Source: Ignavibacteria bacterium
GTDB taxonomy: Bacteria; Bacteroidota; Ignavibacteria; Tepidaquicellales; Tepidaquicellaceae
Length of the DNA: 64,000 bases
Assembly: GCA_028714695.1 (NCBI GenBank)
Contig: JAQTLX010000008.1
Location: forward strand, 1 to 64,000
Direction of reading: 5' to 3'
The position numbers and the translations under genes are program-made. Positions 45,992 to 55,293 of this stretch are shown here, in pieces. A model generated the notes under the pieces. The model saw only the letters and a list, made by a program, of their open reading frames with translations, did no database searches and had not been told where the DNA came from. How positions within the stretch are numbered: position 1 is the stretch's first letter; every line of letters starts with the position of its first letter.

Positions 45992-47509
45992 TTATGAAAT
46001 AATTTCTGATGTTTTTGAATGTGAATTTAATTTTTCGTCTAATTTTTCTAACATCCATTTTCTCATTACAAAACTGTTTTCCTTTGTAATTGTGCTTCTT
46101 AGGTATTCAAGGCTGAATTGCCTTTCTTTGCTTTCCGGCGCATTGATAATTCTTATAAGTTCGGAAAGGTGTTTGAAGAAAATCATAAATCTTGACTTGT
46201 CATACTTCGTCAATAATAAGTCCTTTTTCACTGTTTCCCTGTAATTATGAAATATTCGATCTAAAGAGAAAAAATCCGCTTTCTCAAAATATATTTTCAT
46301 CTCGATATTTATTAAATCGTATTTGTAAACAAACTTATTCAGAGCAACCGAATTGATGTGCTTAAGAGCCTTTTGGTAATTCTGTATTCCGTAATAATAA
46401 TGTGTCAAGGCGAAGTTTACAAAATCCACACGGCTCGAAACATTAAGTTCGTTTGAATAATTTTCTATGAACGAATACATCGATTTCATATCCTTGATGT
46501 CCATACATAAAGTCACATAGTTCCTGTACATAACCGGCGGTAAATCGGACGTAAGTTCGTTTTTGTAAAGACCCTGTTTAATGTAAAATGTGAGTAATTC
46601 CAGTTCTTCGCGGTAAAAAAATTTGTCTTCGTCGGTCATTCTCTGGCTGGCATAACAATATCCGAGCAGAAGATTAAAATTCGAATATTTGGATTCATCG
46701 TCCAGAATGCCGATGTTACGGTTGAATGCCTCTTTGTAAATTAGATAATTTTCTTTGCAGGCAATTTTTTCAAAACACTCAAACGCCTTCATGTGCAAAT
46801 CGAAAATACTTATGTGTTTCTTGTTTTTTGTGTCCAGAACCGCGGACATACAGGACTTGTATAGTTCCTTTAAATTCACCGTAAATCCCGAAACTTTGTC
46901 CTTCCCGCTGTCTATGGAATTCAGTATGTAATTTGCATACAAAATAGTAAGTTTGATTAATGTGAAAATTACCAGATTCTCGCACGCGTCATTAATAATC
47001 CGTAATCTGCTTCCTGCCTCGACGGTGCTTTGATATTTCATTCTCATTATCGATGAATTAAACAGGTTCATATTGTGCAGATAAGCGTTGAAATAGTTTT
47101 CGGCATTCGATTTTTCTATATCGTCAAGTTCTTTTGTAAGTTTGCTCTGCATTTTCTTCAATGTATCATAGTCGCCGTTTCTCAGAAGAAAATCGTTGAG
47201 AGTCGCTTTTGATGAAATGTCATTTGCTGACGCTGATTTCAATTTGTAATATTCCAAAACGGCATTGCTGAGGAATGAAATCAATTTCTTTATCGTCGCA
47301 TCTGAATATCCCGTCTTTTTTTTGATTTGCTGCGTAAGTTTGATGTAATTTCTCTCCGCAAGCAGATTCTTTTTCGCTTTTATTATTTGAAATAAAACTA
47401 TTAGAGGCTTGTTTTTATTGTGTAATGGGGATAATAAAAATAATTCGAATTCGTCGAAATCAATTGCAGTGAAATTTATTAGTAATTTATACAACTCTGT
47501 ATTCTTCAT
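45992..47509 (-). CDS. Large helical protein of unknown function, TPR-like
   Basis: A 505-residue, almost entirely helical protein without signal peptide. The N-terminal block FDEFELFLLSPLHNKNKPLI, followed by YIKLTQQIKKKTGYSDATIKKL, matches a pattern seen in uncharacterised Bacteroidota/Ignavibacteria proteins (S-P-x-x-N-K-x-K). The middle has tandem helix pairs resembling solenoid repeats. It is single and flanked by AT-rich spacers. Such proteins tend to occur in several copies per genome; the function is unknown. Confidence 0.65.
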   Translation of the reverse strand: MKNTELYKLLINFTAIDFDEFELFLLSPLHNKNKPLIVLFQIIKAKKNLLAERNYIKLTQQIKKKTGYSDATIKKLISFLSNAVLEYYKLKSASANDISSKATLNDFLLRNGDYDTLKKMQSKLTKELDDIEKSNAENYFNAYLHNMNLFNSSIMRMKYQSTVEAGSRLRIINDACENLVIFTLIKLTILYANYILNSIDSGKDKVSGFTVNLKELYKSCMSAVLDTKNKKHISIFDLHMKAFECFEKIACKENYLIYKEAFNRNIGILDDESKYSNFNLLLGYCYASQRMTDEDKFFYREELELLTFYIKQGLYKNELTSDLPPVMYRNYVTLCMDIKDMKSMYSFIENYSNELNVSSRVDFVNFALTHYYYGIQNYQKALKHINSVALNKFVYKYDLINIEMKIYFEKADFFSLDRIFHNYRETVKKDLLLTKYDKSRFMIFFKHLSELIRIINAPESKERQFSLEYLRSTITKENSFVMRKWMLEKLDEKLNSHSKTSEIIS

Positions 47510-47666
47510 AATCAGGAAATTAAAATTTGCTGCTAATACATTGATTTAATAATGAATAATATGAAAAAATAACAAAAAAAGTAATGCAAATCAGGAAACA
47601 AAAATAAAATGACTAGTTACTATCCTGAAATGCGCGGGATTAGATTCGCTCAAAAAGGAGCGAATC

Positions 47667-47882
47667 ATGAAATACCTAATATCCTCGTTTTTAATGATAA
47701 TATCGCTTTCGGTATTATTGCCTCATAATATATCTGCAAACAAAATCGATAAATGCAATTCGGTAATAAGATGTCTTGAATGGGTTGAGTATGTAGAAAT
47801 TGACGGTCAATGGTATGAGATAATTCATCAGGACGATGGTACCGTAATTATAGTACCCGTTGCTGCTCCGATTAGGGATTGA
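47667..47882 (+). CDS. Small secreted protein
   Basis: A 71-residue protein with a signal peptide (YLISSFLMIISLSVLLPHNISA) and a short mature part with acidic and aromatic residues (CLEWVEYVEIDGQWYEIIHQ). A good ribosome binding site (AAAAGGAG, seven bases upstream) supports it. The function is unknown; it might be a small periplasmic or secreted peptide. It is followed 99 bp later by another small gene on the same strand. Confidence 0.6.
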   Translation: MKYLISSFLMIISLSVLLPHNISANKIDKCNSVIRCLEWVEYVEIDGQWYEIIHQDDGTVIIVPVAAPIRD

Positions 47883-47981
47883 AAATACGGAGCGCGTAAA
47901 ATGAGAAAATGTACGTTCCGTTTTTATCAAGTCTTCTGTGAGAACATAACTATTTATAAATATTAATAATCGATTAACAAA

Positions 47982-48266
47982 ATGGCAAATGCGATAATTA
48001 CATTTAATGTTACGGATAACGATTTAAGGGATAATATTGAAGATTTTTTAAAAGAAATAAATATGACAAAGGAATTTAGTAACCAAACGGTTTATTTCGG
48101 GACATTAAGCAAATTTGCGCTGAGGCAAATATCTCAGAAAGTTTTGAGCCTTGAAGAATATTTTACGGCGAATGATTGCCTCACGGTCTATCTTGCCGCG
48201 TTCAATACAATTATCAGACAAAAACTGATCGATAACGGAAAATTGGTATTCTATTCAGGCAACTGA
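47982..48266 (+). CDS. Small protein of unknown function
   Basis: A 94-residue soluble protein starting MANAIITFNVTDNDLRDN, with a mixed strand/helix composition (NQTVYFGTLSKFALRQISQ, then YFTANDCLTVYLAAFNTI). It lacks a signal peptide and recognisable motifs. The codon usage is like its neighbours. No strong ribosome binding site is present. Confidence 0.55.
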   Translation: MANAIITFNVTDNDLRDNIEDFLKEINMTKEFSNQTVYFGTLSKFALRQISQKVLSLEEYFTANDCLTVYLAAFNTIIRQKLIDNGKLVFYSGN

Positions 48267-48424
48267 GTTCCCTTATGCTTATCCGCAAATCCATTTTTAA
48301 TCGCTATTTTTAATCGCAATTTTGAATAGTTATTTTGAATTTGTATTCTGAATCTGCATTTCTCACAGTCAGTACTGTGTTTGCTGACTTATCGGACTTA
48401 ATAATTCTAAGAATTTTAATATCG

Positions 48425-48805
48425 TCCGGACGAACGGTATCTTGATAGAAAATGAATTTAATAATCTTTAAGTTCGCCTGGGCGGGCGGCATCTAATAGA
48501 AATAAATTGCTCTGACTCTTAAAACCCCGGACCTGTCTGCTAATGGCAGAGGGGTGACATCTAAATTAACCGATTAACTTCCTCGAGCAGTAAACTTTCT
48601 TTCATCGTAAACTCCATTACACATTGTACTCCTTAAGTTCGGCATCTCGATAGCCGCTTTATATAATTCGCCTTAAAATATATTTTATTTTTTATTTTTG
48701 ATATTCGTTTTTTATTTTTCATATTTGATTTTTGTAGCAGCCCCACTCTTTAGTGGGAAAAAGGTACCCCCAAAAAAGGACTTTAGTCCTTATATGTTTC
48801 CGAAT
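48425..48805. repeat. Cluster of dispersed palindromic remnants
   Basis: Fragments of the 50-bp unit seen at 27.9-28.2 kb occur at 48435-48505 (GTATCTTGATAGAAAATGAA and GGCGGCATCTAATAGAAAT). CCTGTCTGCTAATGGCAGAGG-like palindrome lies near 48525. Two hairpins with a TTTA-type loop follow: CCCAC-TCTTTA-GTGGG near 48746 and AAGGAC-TTTA-GTCCTT near 48778. No gene is seen in 48267-48845. Confidence 0.6.
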
Positions 48806-48845
48806 TTTTTCATTTCCATCAAAAATTACTAACACATAAATTCTT

Positions 48846-49222
48846 TCTAAACAATATTTTAAACTCCCCTCTGGTCATTTATTGAATCAACAAAACTATT
48901 ATCTATTATCTTTGTATAAATATGGCTGTTTTATGTAAAATAATTTACTATATCCGGAACCTGAATGAAATTTATAAAATTATATAACACCGAAATTATA
49001 AACGGTAAAGTTATTACTAGTCTTATGAAAATGATACCTGAAATGATACCCCTGGTGTCATTTTTAAACTGCGAAAATATCAATGTTTTATCGCTGAAAT
49101 GATACCCGAATGATACCTTTTTGCGAAATTCAATAGTTCTTTGACATAAACAACTGTTTTTTCATCACCAACTCCAAAAAATGACACCAAAAAGGTGTCA
49201 TCTTGATACCCCCGGTATCATA
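48846..49222. repeat. Dispersed nine-octamer element, copy B
   Basis: Second copy of the element at 27445-27795. Octamers lie at 49031, 49043, 49054 (inverted), 49099, 49110, 49181, 49194 (inverted), 49203, 49214 (inverted), in the same order and nearly the same spacing. The central GTTCTTTGACATAAAC is at 49136-49151. TTG-N22-TATCTTTG at 48882-48914 corresponds to the candidate promoter of copy A. The rest, to 49484, is AT-rich with no gene. Confidence 0.75.
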
Positions 49223-49484
49223 ATTAATAATTGCTTAATATCAGTTGTGTTTCTGTCTGTTTGATATCAGTACATATTTAAATTGTGATGCGTTTTATAT
49301 CATAATTCTATTTTATAAATTAACGAAACAGGATTTTAATACCGACTCTCATTTTTCGTTATTCCATATACTTTTTATACCGAAATAAATATATTATCAA
49401 TCTTTTATTGAAAATATTGCACGTAAATTTCAAAATAAAAAGAAATTTTATCTGAGATTGGAATGTTAAGAAATATATTGTAAA

Positions 49485-50012
49485 GTGAAAAAATTAATTT
49501 CAATATCGCTTGTACTAATTATTATGCTCAACAGCATGCTGTTCGGCATAATATATTCGGTTCTGAAAGGCGAATTGAAAAAAGATTTTCTCGGTATCCT
49601 TAATGTAAAGGATTCGGGTTTGCCCGTTACCTGTGTCACATCAGATGAAATTGCAACTAACCCGAAAATTGTTTTGCTTGAATACGGTGAACTGAAAATA
49701 GACGGCGAATATTTTGATATTTTTAAAACCGAATATGTAAACGGTAAAACTGTTTATTACTGCATAAGCGATAAAAATGAAGAACACCTTGAAAAAGCAT
49801 TTAATAATTTTCTTTCTTCTTCCGCGAAAAATATCGCTTCGAAAACTACTATATCATTGCTTAAACTAATCAACATTTCCGGATTCCCGGTGCTGTTTCA
49901 CGATAATTCTCTAATACCTCACTTTAAGGCGGATTCTGTAATTACCGAATATGGATTGCGGGACGCCGTAGTGAAAATCCCGACTCCTCCGCCCGAAATT
50001 CATTTTTTATAA
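49485..50012 (+). CDS. Small exported protein upstream of a haem receptor
   Basis: A 175-residue protein with an N-terminal hydrophobic segment (LISISLVLIIMLNSMLFGIIYSVL) and an extracytoplasmic part (GELKIDGEYFDIFKTEY, then VNGKTVYYCISDKNEEHLEKAF). GTG is the start; no better one is present. It lies 70 bp upstream of a TonB-dependent receptor gene on the same strand; small proteins of this kind often accompany metal or haem uptake genes in Bacteroidota/Ignavibacteria, but its role is unknown. Confidence 0.6.
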   Translation: MKKLISISLVLIIMLNSMLFGIIYSVLKGELKKDFLGILNVKDSGLPVTCVTSDEIATNPKIVLLEYGELKIDGEYFDIFKTEYVNGKTVYYCISDKNEEHLEKAFNNFLSSSAKNIASKTTISLLKLINISGFPVLFHDNSLIPHFKADSVITEYGLRDAVVKIPTPPPEIHFL

Positions 50013-50082
50013 TACTGCCCGTTTAAAATATTTTTTTATAATTCCTTATTAATGAGGAATTCAAACTAATTTTATAAATATT

Positions 50083-52392
50083 ATGAAAAAAATAATCATA
50101 CTTTGTCTGCTGCTCATTGTTTATCTCAATGTGCATGCACAGTTCAGTTTACGAGGTACAATAAAAGATATTCAAAATAATCTGCCTATACCAAGCGCGA
50201 TTGTCAGTATCCCTAATACGGATGTAAGCACTACTTCAAATGAAGACGGTGTGTTTGAACTGAAATCCGCTTCGAACATAACAATGATTTCAGTAAAAGC
50301 GATTGGCTACGAGAAGAAAGACGTTTCAATATCCGAATACAAAAATGAAATAATGATAGTACTTCAGCCTACGAATTTATCGACGGGCGAAATACAGGTT
50401 GAATCTAATATGAAAAGAAATATCGAAACGCCTCAGAGTATTGGGTATCTTTCAAGGGAGGATTTAAACAGGGATATCGGTATTAACTTTCAGAATACAA
50501 TGAATCTTGTTCCCGGCGTAAGAATGCAGTTCAGAAATCTCGGCTCTGGTGTACTCATGTCGATAAGAGGTTACGGCGTGCAGACAAACTTCAACGGAAA
50601 CGGCTATAAAGCGTATTACAACGATATCTCGCTCACAGACGCCGATGCGACTACTGCGCTTGATGAAGTTGATTATACGAATCTCGGTAACGTAGAAATT
50701 TATAAAGGACCGTCATCAAGCATATACGGTGCGAATATTGCCGGTACGCTTATTATGAAAACGGAAAAAGCGCCGTGGGGTACGAATGTTTCTTTGACCG
50801 GACTTGCAGGCTCCTATGGTCTCTTCAGAACCAATACCGGCATTTCAGTCGGCAGCGAAAAACTGAATCTGTTCATCAATTACGGTCACCAGCAGGCTGA
50901 CGGTTTCAGAGAACATAACACAACAAAGGAAGATTTCGCGATTGTAAACGGTACAGTGTATATCGATTCGAAAAACACATTGTCGTTTTTCGGAAATTAT
51001 TCGAATGTGTATAATTCGCTTGCAGGCGAACAGGACAGCGCGACATTCTTAAACAATCCCACACATGCCGATACACAGTACGTAAATAACGATGCACATA
51101 TAAAAAGCGAAAGTTCAAGAATCGGTTTCTCGTTCGAACATTTATTCACAAAAGATTTCAAAAATAAAACAACATTGTACGCGGGCTTCTTTATGCAGGA
51201 CCAGCCGTCTGCCGTAGGTCTTACTCGCGCTAACAAAAGCAAATTCGGCGCCAGAACTACATTCAATTACTCGCCGTTAATAGGAAGTGTTCCAACCAAT
51301 CTTACATTCGGCGGTGAGTTTTTACAAAACATAAATTTTCAGAAATCTTACGGACTTGTAGATACCAAACTCGGCGCGCTGCGAGGCGATCAGGAAATTA
51401 AGCCAATGGCGTATAACGTTTTCGGACAGGTCGATGTTGATGTTACGAAATCTACTTTGTTTACTGCCGGCGCCAGTCTTAACTTTGTTGAATATAATGT
51501 AAGCGATATGATTGCCGGCTCGCCGACTCACGTAAACGCGTCGGGTTATAAGAGATTTACTCCCGTGGTTACTCCGCGTGTCGCTATTAACCAGATTATT
51601 AAAGGACTGTTCTCAGTCTATGCAAGCGTAAGCACTGGCTTTACTCCTCCTTCAACAAGCCAGGTTTTAATAACGCAGCTTGGAAAAGTAAATCTCGACC
51701 TGAAACCTGAAACCGCTGTCAGTTATGAACTCGGTACAAAAGGCGATTTGCTTGATAAAAAACTCAGTTACGAAGTAGCGGCTTATCTCATGAACGTTAA
51801 CGATAAACTTGTAACGCAGAATTTCGCGGCAAGCGGAACTACTCCCGCATATTCAATTACGACAAATGCCGGACAGGTGCGCTATAAAGGAATCGAAGGA
51901 AAAATATCCTATGCTTACACTCCCGCGAATTCAAACATTTTCGCCCTAGTAAGACCTTTCGTTACCTATACTTACACTGATAACAAAAACATTGATTTCA
52001 AAAGCGACAATAACAATAACGCTAATACAAAAGACTACAGCGGCTTGAAGGTTGCCGGCGTCGCGCCTAATGTTATAAATGCAGGTCTCGACGTATTTTC
52101 AAAACAGGGCGTTTATCTTAATCTTACTTATTCATGGACGGATGAAATACCCGTTACGTTCAACAATCAGCACTTCGCTCCTTCATACGGTCTGTTGAAT
52201 TCAAGACTCGGATATAAAAAGAACATTGCGCAAATTATCAACCTTGAAGTGTACTGCGGTGCGGATAACATGACAGGGTCGACTTATGCGACGGAATTAT
52301 TCCTTAATCCGAACGATAACCATTTTTTCATTGCAGGACCTAATAAAATCAATTTCTACGGCGGCGCGAACCTGAGTTATATGTTTAAATAA
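50083..52392 (+). CDS. TonB-dependent outer-membrane receptor, haem uptake context
   Basis: A 769-residue receptor: signal peptide (IIILCLLLIVYLNVHAQ), N-terminal carboxypeptidase-regulatory-like domain (LRGTIKDIQNNLPIPSAIV at about 24-100), plug (NLVPGVRMQFRN and NVEIYKGPSSSIYGANIAG) and a 22-stranded barrel ending in FYGGANLSYMFK. The HmuTUV importer genes follow directly, so haem or a related iron-porphyrin is the likely substrate. A hairpin terminator/attenuator separates it from hmuT. Specificity cannot be read from the sequence. Confidence 0.88.
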   Translation: MKKIIILCLLLIVYLNVHAQFSLRGTIKDIQNNLPIPSAIVSIPNTDVSTTSNEDGVFELKSASNITMISVKAIGYEKKDVSISEYKNEIMIVLQPTNLSTGEIQVESNMKRNIETPQSIGYLSREDLNRDIGINFQNTMNLVPGVRMQFRNLGSGVLMSIRGYGVQTNFNGNGYKAYYNDISLTDADATTALDEVDYTNLGNVEIYKGPSSSIYGANIAGTLIMKTEKAPWGTNVSLTGLAGSYGLFRTNTGISVGSEKLNLFINYGHQQADGFREHNTTKEDFAIVNGTVYIDSKNTLSFFGNYSNVYNSLAGEQDSATFLNNPTHADTQYVNNDAHIKSESSRIGFSFEHLFTKDFKNKTTLYAGFFMQDQPSAVGLTRANKSKFGARTTFNYSPLIGSVPTNLTFGGEFLQNINFQKSYGLVDTKLGALRGDQEIKPMAYNVFGQVDVDVTKSTLFTAGASLNFVEYNVSDMIAGSPTHVNASGYKRFTPVVTPRVAINQIIKGLFSVYASVSTGFTPPSTSQVLITQLGKVNLDLKPETAVSYELGTKGDLLDKKLSYEVAAYLMNVNDKLVTQNFAASGTTPAYSITTNAGQVRYKGIEGKISYAYTPANSNIFALVRPFVTYTYTDNKNIDFKSDNNNNANTKDYSGLKVAGVAPNVINAGLDVFSKQGVYLNLTYSWTDEIPVTFNNQHFAPSYGLLNSRLGYKKNIAQIINLEVYCGADNMTGSTYATELFLNPNDNHFFIAGPNKINFYGGANLSYMFK

Positions 52393-52414
52393 ATTTCAGT
52401 TTACTATTATAAAT

Positions 52415-52440
52415 CCGGGGATTTCCTAATCCCCGGTTTT
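52415..52440 (+). terminator. Hairpin between the receptor and hmuT
   Basis: A nine-bp stem CCGGGGATT/AATCCCCGG with a TCCT loop followed by TTTTAAA, 23 bp after the receptor stop and 18 bp before hmuT. It should terminate or reduce read-through so that the receptor is made in excess over the transporter. Confidence 0.75.
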
Positions 52441-52457
52441 AAATTAAAAATTTTAAA

Positions 52458-53339
52458 ATGAAACCAATTTTAGTTTTACTTCTGACTGTTTCGGTTTTCT
52501 TTTCTTCCTGCGGCAGGTTTTCTAATAAACAAAACGAAGCGAATAAAAACAGTGCGGTCCGGATTGTGTGCGTGTCGAAACAATTGACCGAAATTCTGTT
52601 CGCGCTTGGTCAGGGAGATAAAATTGTCGGAATAGATATCTCAAGTACGTATCCCCCTGAAACAAAGAACATAACTACTGTAGGCTACCATAGAATGCTT
52701 AGCGCAGAAGGAATAATATCCCTGAATCCGACCGTTGTTTATTATAACGGCGGAACTGACGCGTCAATCGGACCCGAAAATGTTATTAAACAATTGAAAG
52801 AAGTCGGAATACCTCTGAAAGAATACCCGGGTACTCCCAATATTGACAGCGCGAAAATCCTTATAAGGCAGATTGCAAAAGAATTCGGCGTGGAAAAAAG
52901 AGGCGAAGAACTATGTAATAAACTCGATGCCGATATGAAGACGGCGCAGGATAGATTAAATACATTTACATCAAAACCGAAAGTGCTCGTTATTCATTAC
53001 GGCAGAGCGTCGAATAATTATTTCGTTATGGGAAATAAAGGCAATCAGAATTCAATGATAGTGTGGGCAGGCGGCGTGAACGCGGCTGATACTTCGGGGT
53101 TCAAACTTCTGAGTTCCGAAGTGATTGCAAAATCACAACCCGAAATAATCCTTGCAACCGATTTCGGGTATGACAGAATGGGAAGCGAAGACAAATTTGT
53201 TGAACTTCCGGGACTCAATCTAACCCCCGCGGCTAAGAATCATAAAATCTACAGAATAGAAGAACACGACCTTATTTATCTCGGTCCGAGAACAGGCGAA
53301 AACGTCCTTAAAATAATGGACTTGATACATAAACAATGA
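52458..53339 (+). CDS. hmuT: Haem ABC transporter substrate-binding lipoprotein HmuT
   Basis: A 293-residue lipoprotein (signal then FSSC near residue 18). It binds haem in the periplasm and gives it to the HmuUV permease. Family signatures are RIVCVSKQLTEILFALG, IDISSTYPPE, VGYHRMLSAEGIISLNPTVV and the C-terminal LGPRTGENVLKIMDLI. Tyrosines such as Y79 are candidate haem ligands. Its stop overlaps the next start by four bases. BtuF-like cobalamin binding is less likely because of the STYPPE and LSAEGI blocks. Confidence 0.87.
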   Translation: MKPILVLLLTVSVFFSSCGRFSNKQNEANKNSAVRIVCVSKQLTEILFALGQGDKIVGIDISSTYPPETKNITTVGYHRMLSAEGIISLNPTVVYYNGGTDASIGPENVIKQLKEVGIPLKEYPGTPNIDSAKILIRQIAKEFGVEKRGEELCNKLDADMKTAQDRLNTFTSKPKVLVIHYGRASNNYFVMGNKGNQNSMIVWAGGVNAADTSGFKLLSSEVIAKSQPEIILATDFGYDRMGSEDKFVELPGLNLTPAAKNHKIYRIEEHDLIYLGPRTGENVLKIMDLIHKQ

Positions 53340-54409
53340 ACTTACTTAAAAAAGTAAAATACAGAACTATATACCTCAGTCTCGGAATTTTGTTGTTCTT
53401 GCTTATAATTTTATCGACGAGAGTAGGCGCAGTAAATATTTCTTATGACCAGATATTTGATTTTTTTCTCGATGCACTGGGCAAGAAACCCAACGGGGAA
53501 ATTAATCCGGTTATAGAGGGATTGTTTTTTCAGATAAGACTTCCGAGAACATTTATGTGTTTCATTGTTGGCGCGGCTTTGTCTGTTTCGGGTGCGCTTA
53601 TGCAGTCGCTTTTCAGAAACCCGATTGTTGAGCCCGGTCTTGTCGGCACTTCGGCCGGCTCGGCATTGGGAGCGTCGTTAATGTTCGTTTTCGGCAAGTC
53701 TGCTTTGTTTGCCGGCGTCGCTTTTCTCGGCGACCTTATGCTGCCTGTTTCCGCTTTCATAGGAGGTTTGATTGCAACAATAATCGTTTATAAATTTTCA
53801 TCCTATTTCGGAAAAGTGAATGTTGCAACAATGATACTGGCCGGCATAGCGGTGAATGCAATGGCTGCGGGAGGAACGGGATTCCTTTCGTATATTGCAA
53901 GAGACCCGCAGGCGCGTTCAATCACGTTCTGGAATCTCGGAACGTTTTCTGGCGCTGACTGGAAGTCGGTCGTAATCGTTTCTGTATCTACCGCAATATG
54001 CTTCAGTCTTACTTTGAGATATTCTAAACAACTTAATGCGCTTCAACTCGGCGAAACGGAAGCAGGTTACCTCGGCTTTAATGTTGAAAGAATGAAAATA
54101 CAATTAATTCTTATCAACACGTTGATGGTTTCGGTAGCAACTTCTATGGTAGGAGTAATCAGTTTTGTTGGTTTGACAGTCCCGCATCTTTTGAGACTTA
54201 TGAAAGGTTCTGACAATAGATATTTAATCATAGGTTCGGGTTTGCTCGGCGCGATTGTAATGATAATCGCGGATATGCTTGCCCGTGTTATTATTGCTCC
54301 CGCTGAAATGCCGATTGGAATTATAACTGCATTTGTAGGTGCGCCTGTGTTTTTGTTTTTATTGTACAAGAACAGAAAGTCCCACGGCAAAGGAGGTTTC
54401 CTTGCTTAA
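53336..54409 (+). CDS. hmuU: Haem ABC transporter permease HmuU (FecCD family)
   Basis: A 357-residue permease with about ten membrane helices. The FecCD-family block LSVSGALMQSLFRNPIVEPG and the coupling-region FVGLTVPHLLRL are present. It starts within the end of hmuT (ATGA overlap) and its end overlaps the ATPase gene, so all three are co-translated. The conserved segment VGVISFVGLTVPH fits a type II importer. Confidence 0.9.
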   Translation: MNLLKKVKYRTIYLSLGILLFLLIILSTRVGAVNISYDQIFDFFLDALGKKPNGEINPVIEGLFFQIRLPRTFMCFIVGAALSVSGALMQSLFRNPIVEPGLVGTSAGSALGASLMFVFGKSALFAGVAFLGDLMLPVSAFIGGLIATIIVYKFSSYFGKVNVATMILAGIAVNAMAAGGTGFLSYIARDPQARSITFWNLGTFSGADWKSVVIVSVSTAICFSLTLRYSKQLNALQLGETEAGYLGFNVERMKIQLILINTLMVSVATSMVGVISFVGLTVPHLLRLMKGSDNRYLIIGSGLLGAIVMIIADMLARVIIAPAEMPIGIITAFVGAPVFLFLLYKNRKSHGKGGFLA

Positions 54410-55196
54410 AGCAAACAATGTTTCTTACTGTATAGATAACCGTTACCTTTTAAAGAATATTTCTCTCGAGTTTAAACCCGGTGAATTCACAGTTATCATG
54501 GGACAAAACGGAGCAGGCAAATCAACATTGCTTAGATTGCTCGCCGGAAGCACAAAAGCAACTGAAGGTGAAATAACACTCTTTGATAAAGATATCAAAA
54601 GTTACAAAGAAATTGAACTCGCCCGTATGCGTGCAGTGCTCTCACAGCATTACGAAATATCATTTCCCGTTACAATACGGGATATAGTTATGATGGGCAG
54701 ATATCCTCACTTTAAAAGCGAACCTGCAAAAAAGGATATCGAGATTATTGATAAAACTCTTACCCTTATGGGAATAGAAAACCTGAAGGAACGAAGTTAC
54801 GATACGCTATCCGGCGGGGAAGCGCAGAAAGTGCAGATGGCGCGTGTACTTTCACAAATCTGGCAGCACGAAAACAACAATGATAAGATTTTGTTTCTTG
54901 ACGAACCTGTTTCGCAACTGGATATTCAGTACCAGTATTTCATGCTTCAGGTCGCGAAAAAATTCACGAAGGAAAATGTAATGGTAATCGCCGTACTGCA
55001 CGATTTGAACCTCGCTCTCGCTTACGCCGATAATATAGTCTTTCTGAAGAATGGCGAACTCGTCAGTAAATTCGATTCCATATATGATATAGATAAGAAA
55101 ATCGTAAATGATGTTTTCAATATAGAAATGGAGAATATTCCAAATCCATTTTCCGACAAACCCCATTTTATAGTGAAAAACGAGATGGGACTATAA
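54402..55196 (+). CDS. hmuV: Haem ABC transporter ATP-binding protein HmuV
   Basis: About 264 residues. The start is a TTG at 54402, five bases after a perfect AGGAGG, rather than an ATG far upstream inside hmuU. Walker A is GQNGAGKST, signature LSGGEAQKVQMARVL, Walker B ILFLDEP, switch HDLNLAL. The long helix between signature and Walker B (SQIWQHENNNDK) is typical of HmuV. The overlap with hmuU is 8 bp. It should energise haem import across the inner membrane. Confidence 0.9.
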   Translation: MLKANNVSYCIDNRYLLKNISLEFKPGEFTVIMGQNGAGKSTLLRLLAGSTKATEGEITLFDKDIKSYKEIELARMRAVLSQHYEISFPVTIRDIVMMGRYPHFKSEPAKKDIEIIDKTLTLMGIENLKERSYDTLSGGEAQKVQMARVLSQIWQHENNNDKILFLDEPVSQLDIQYQYFMLQVAKKFTKENVMVIAVLHDLNLALAYADNIVFLKNGELVSKFDSIYDIDKKIVNDVFNIEMENIPNPFSDKPHFIVKNEMGL

Positions 55197-55293
55197 AATA
55201 TTTATTGCATAAATTATTGCGAATATCTGCTTTTGTACGGCAATTGATATTGAAAAATTTAAAATATTATGTTATTTTTATTTCTTGCACAAA

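Noticed and set aside
45897-46244. Plus-strand 115-residue open frame
   Set aside because: It lies opposite the 505-residue helical protein and is a shadow of its codons.
48310-48492. Small minus-strand open frame
   Set aside because: It overlaps dispersed repeat remnants, lacks a ribosome binding site and has no protein-like features.
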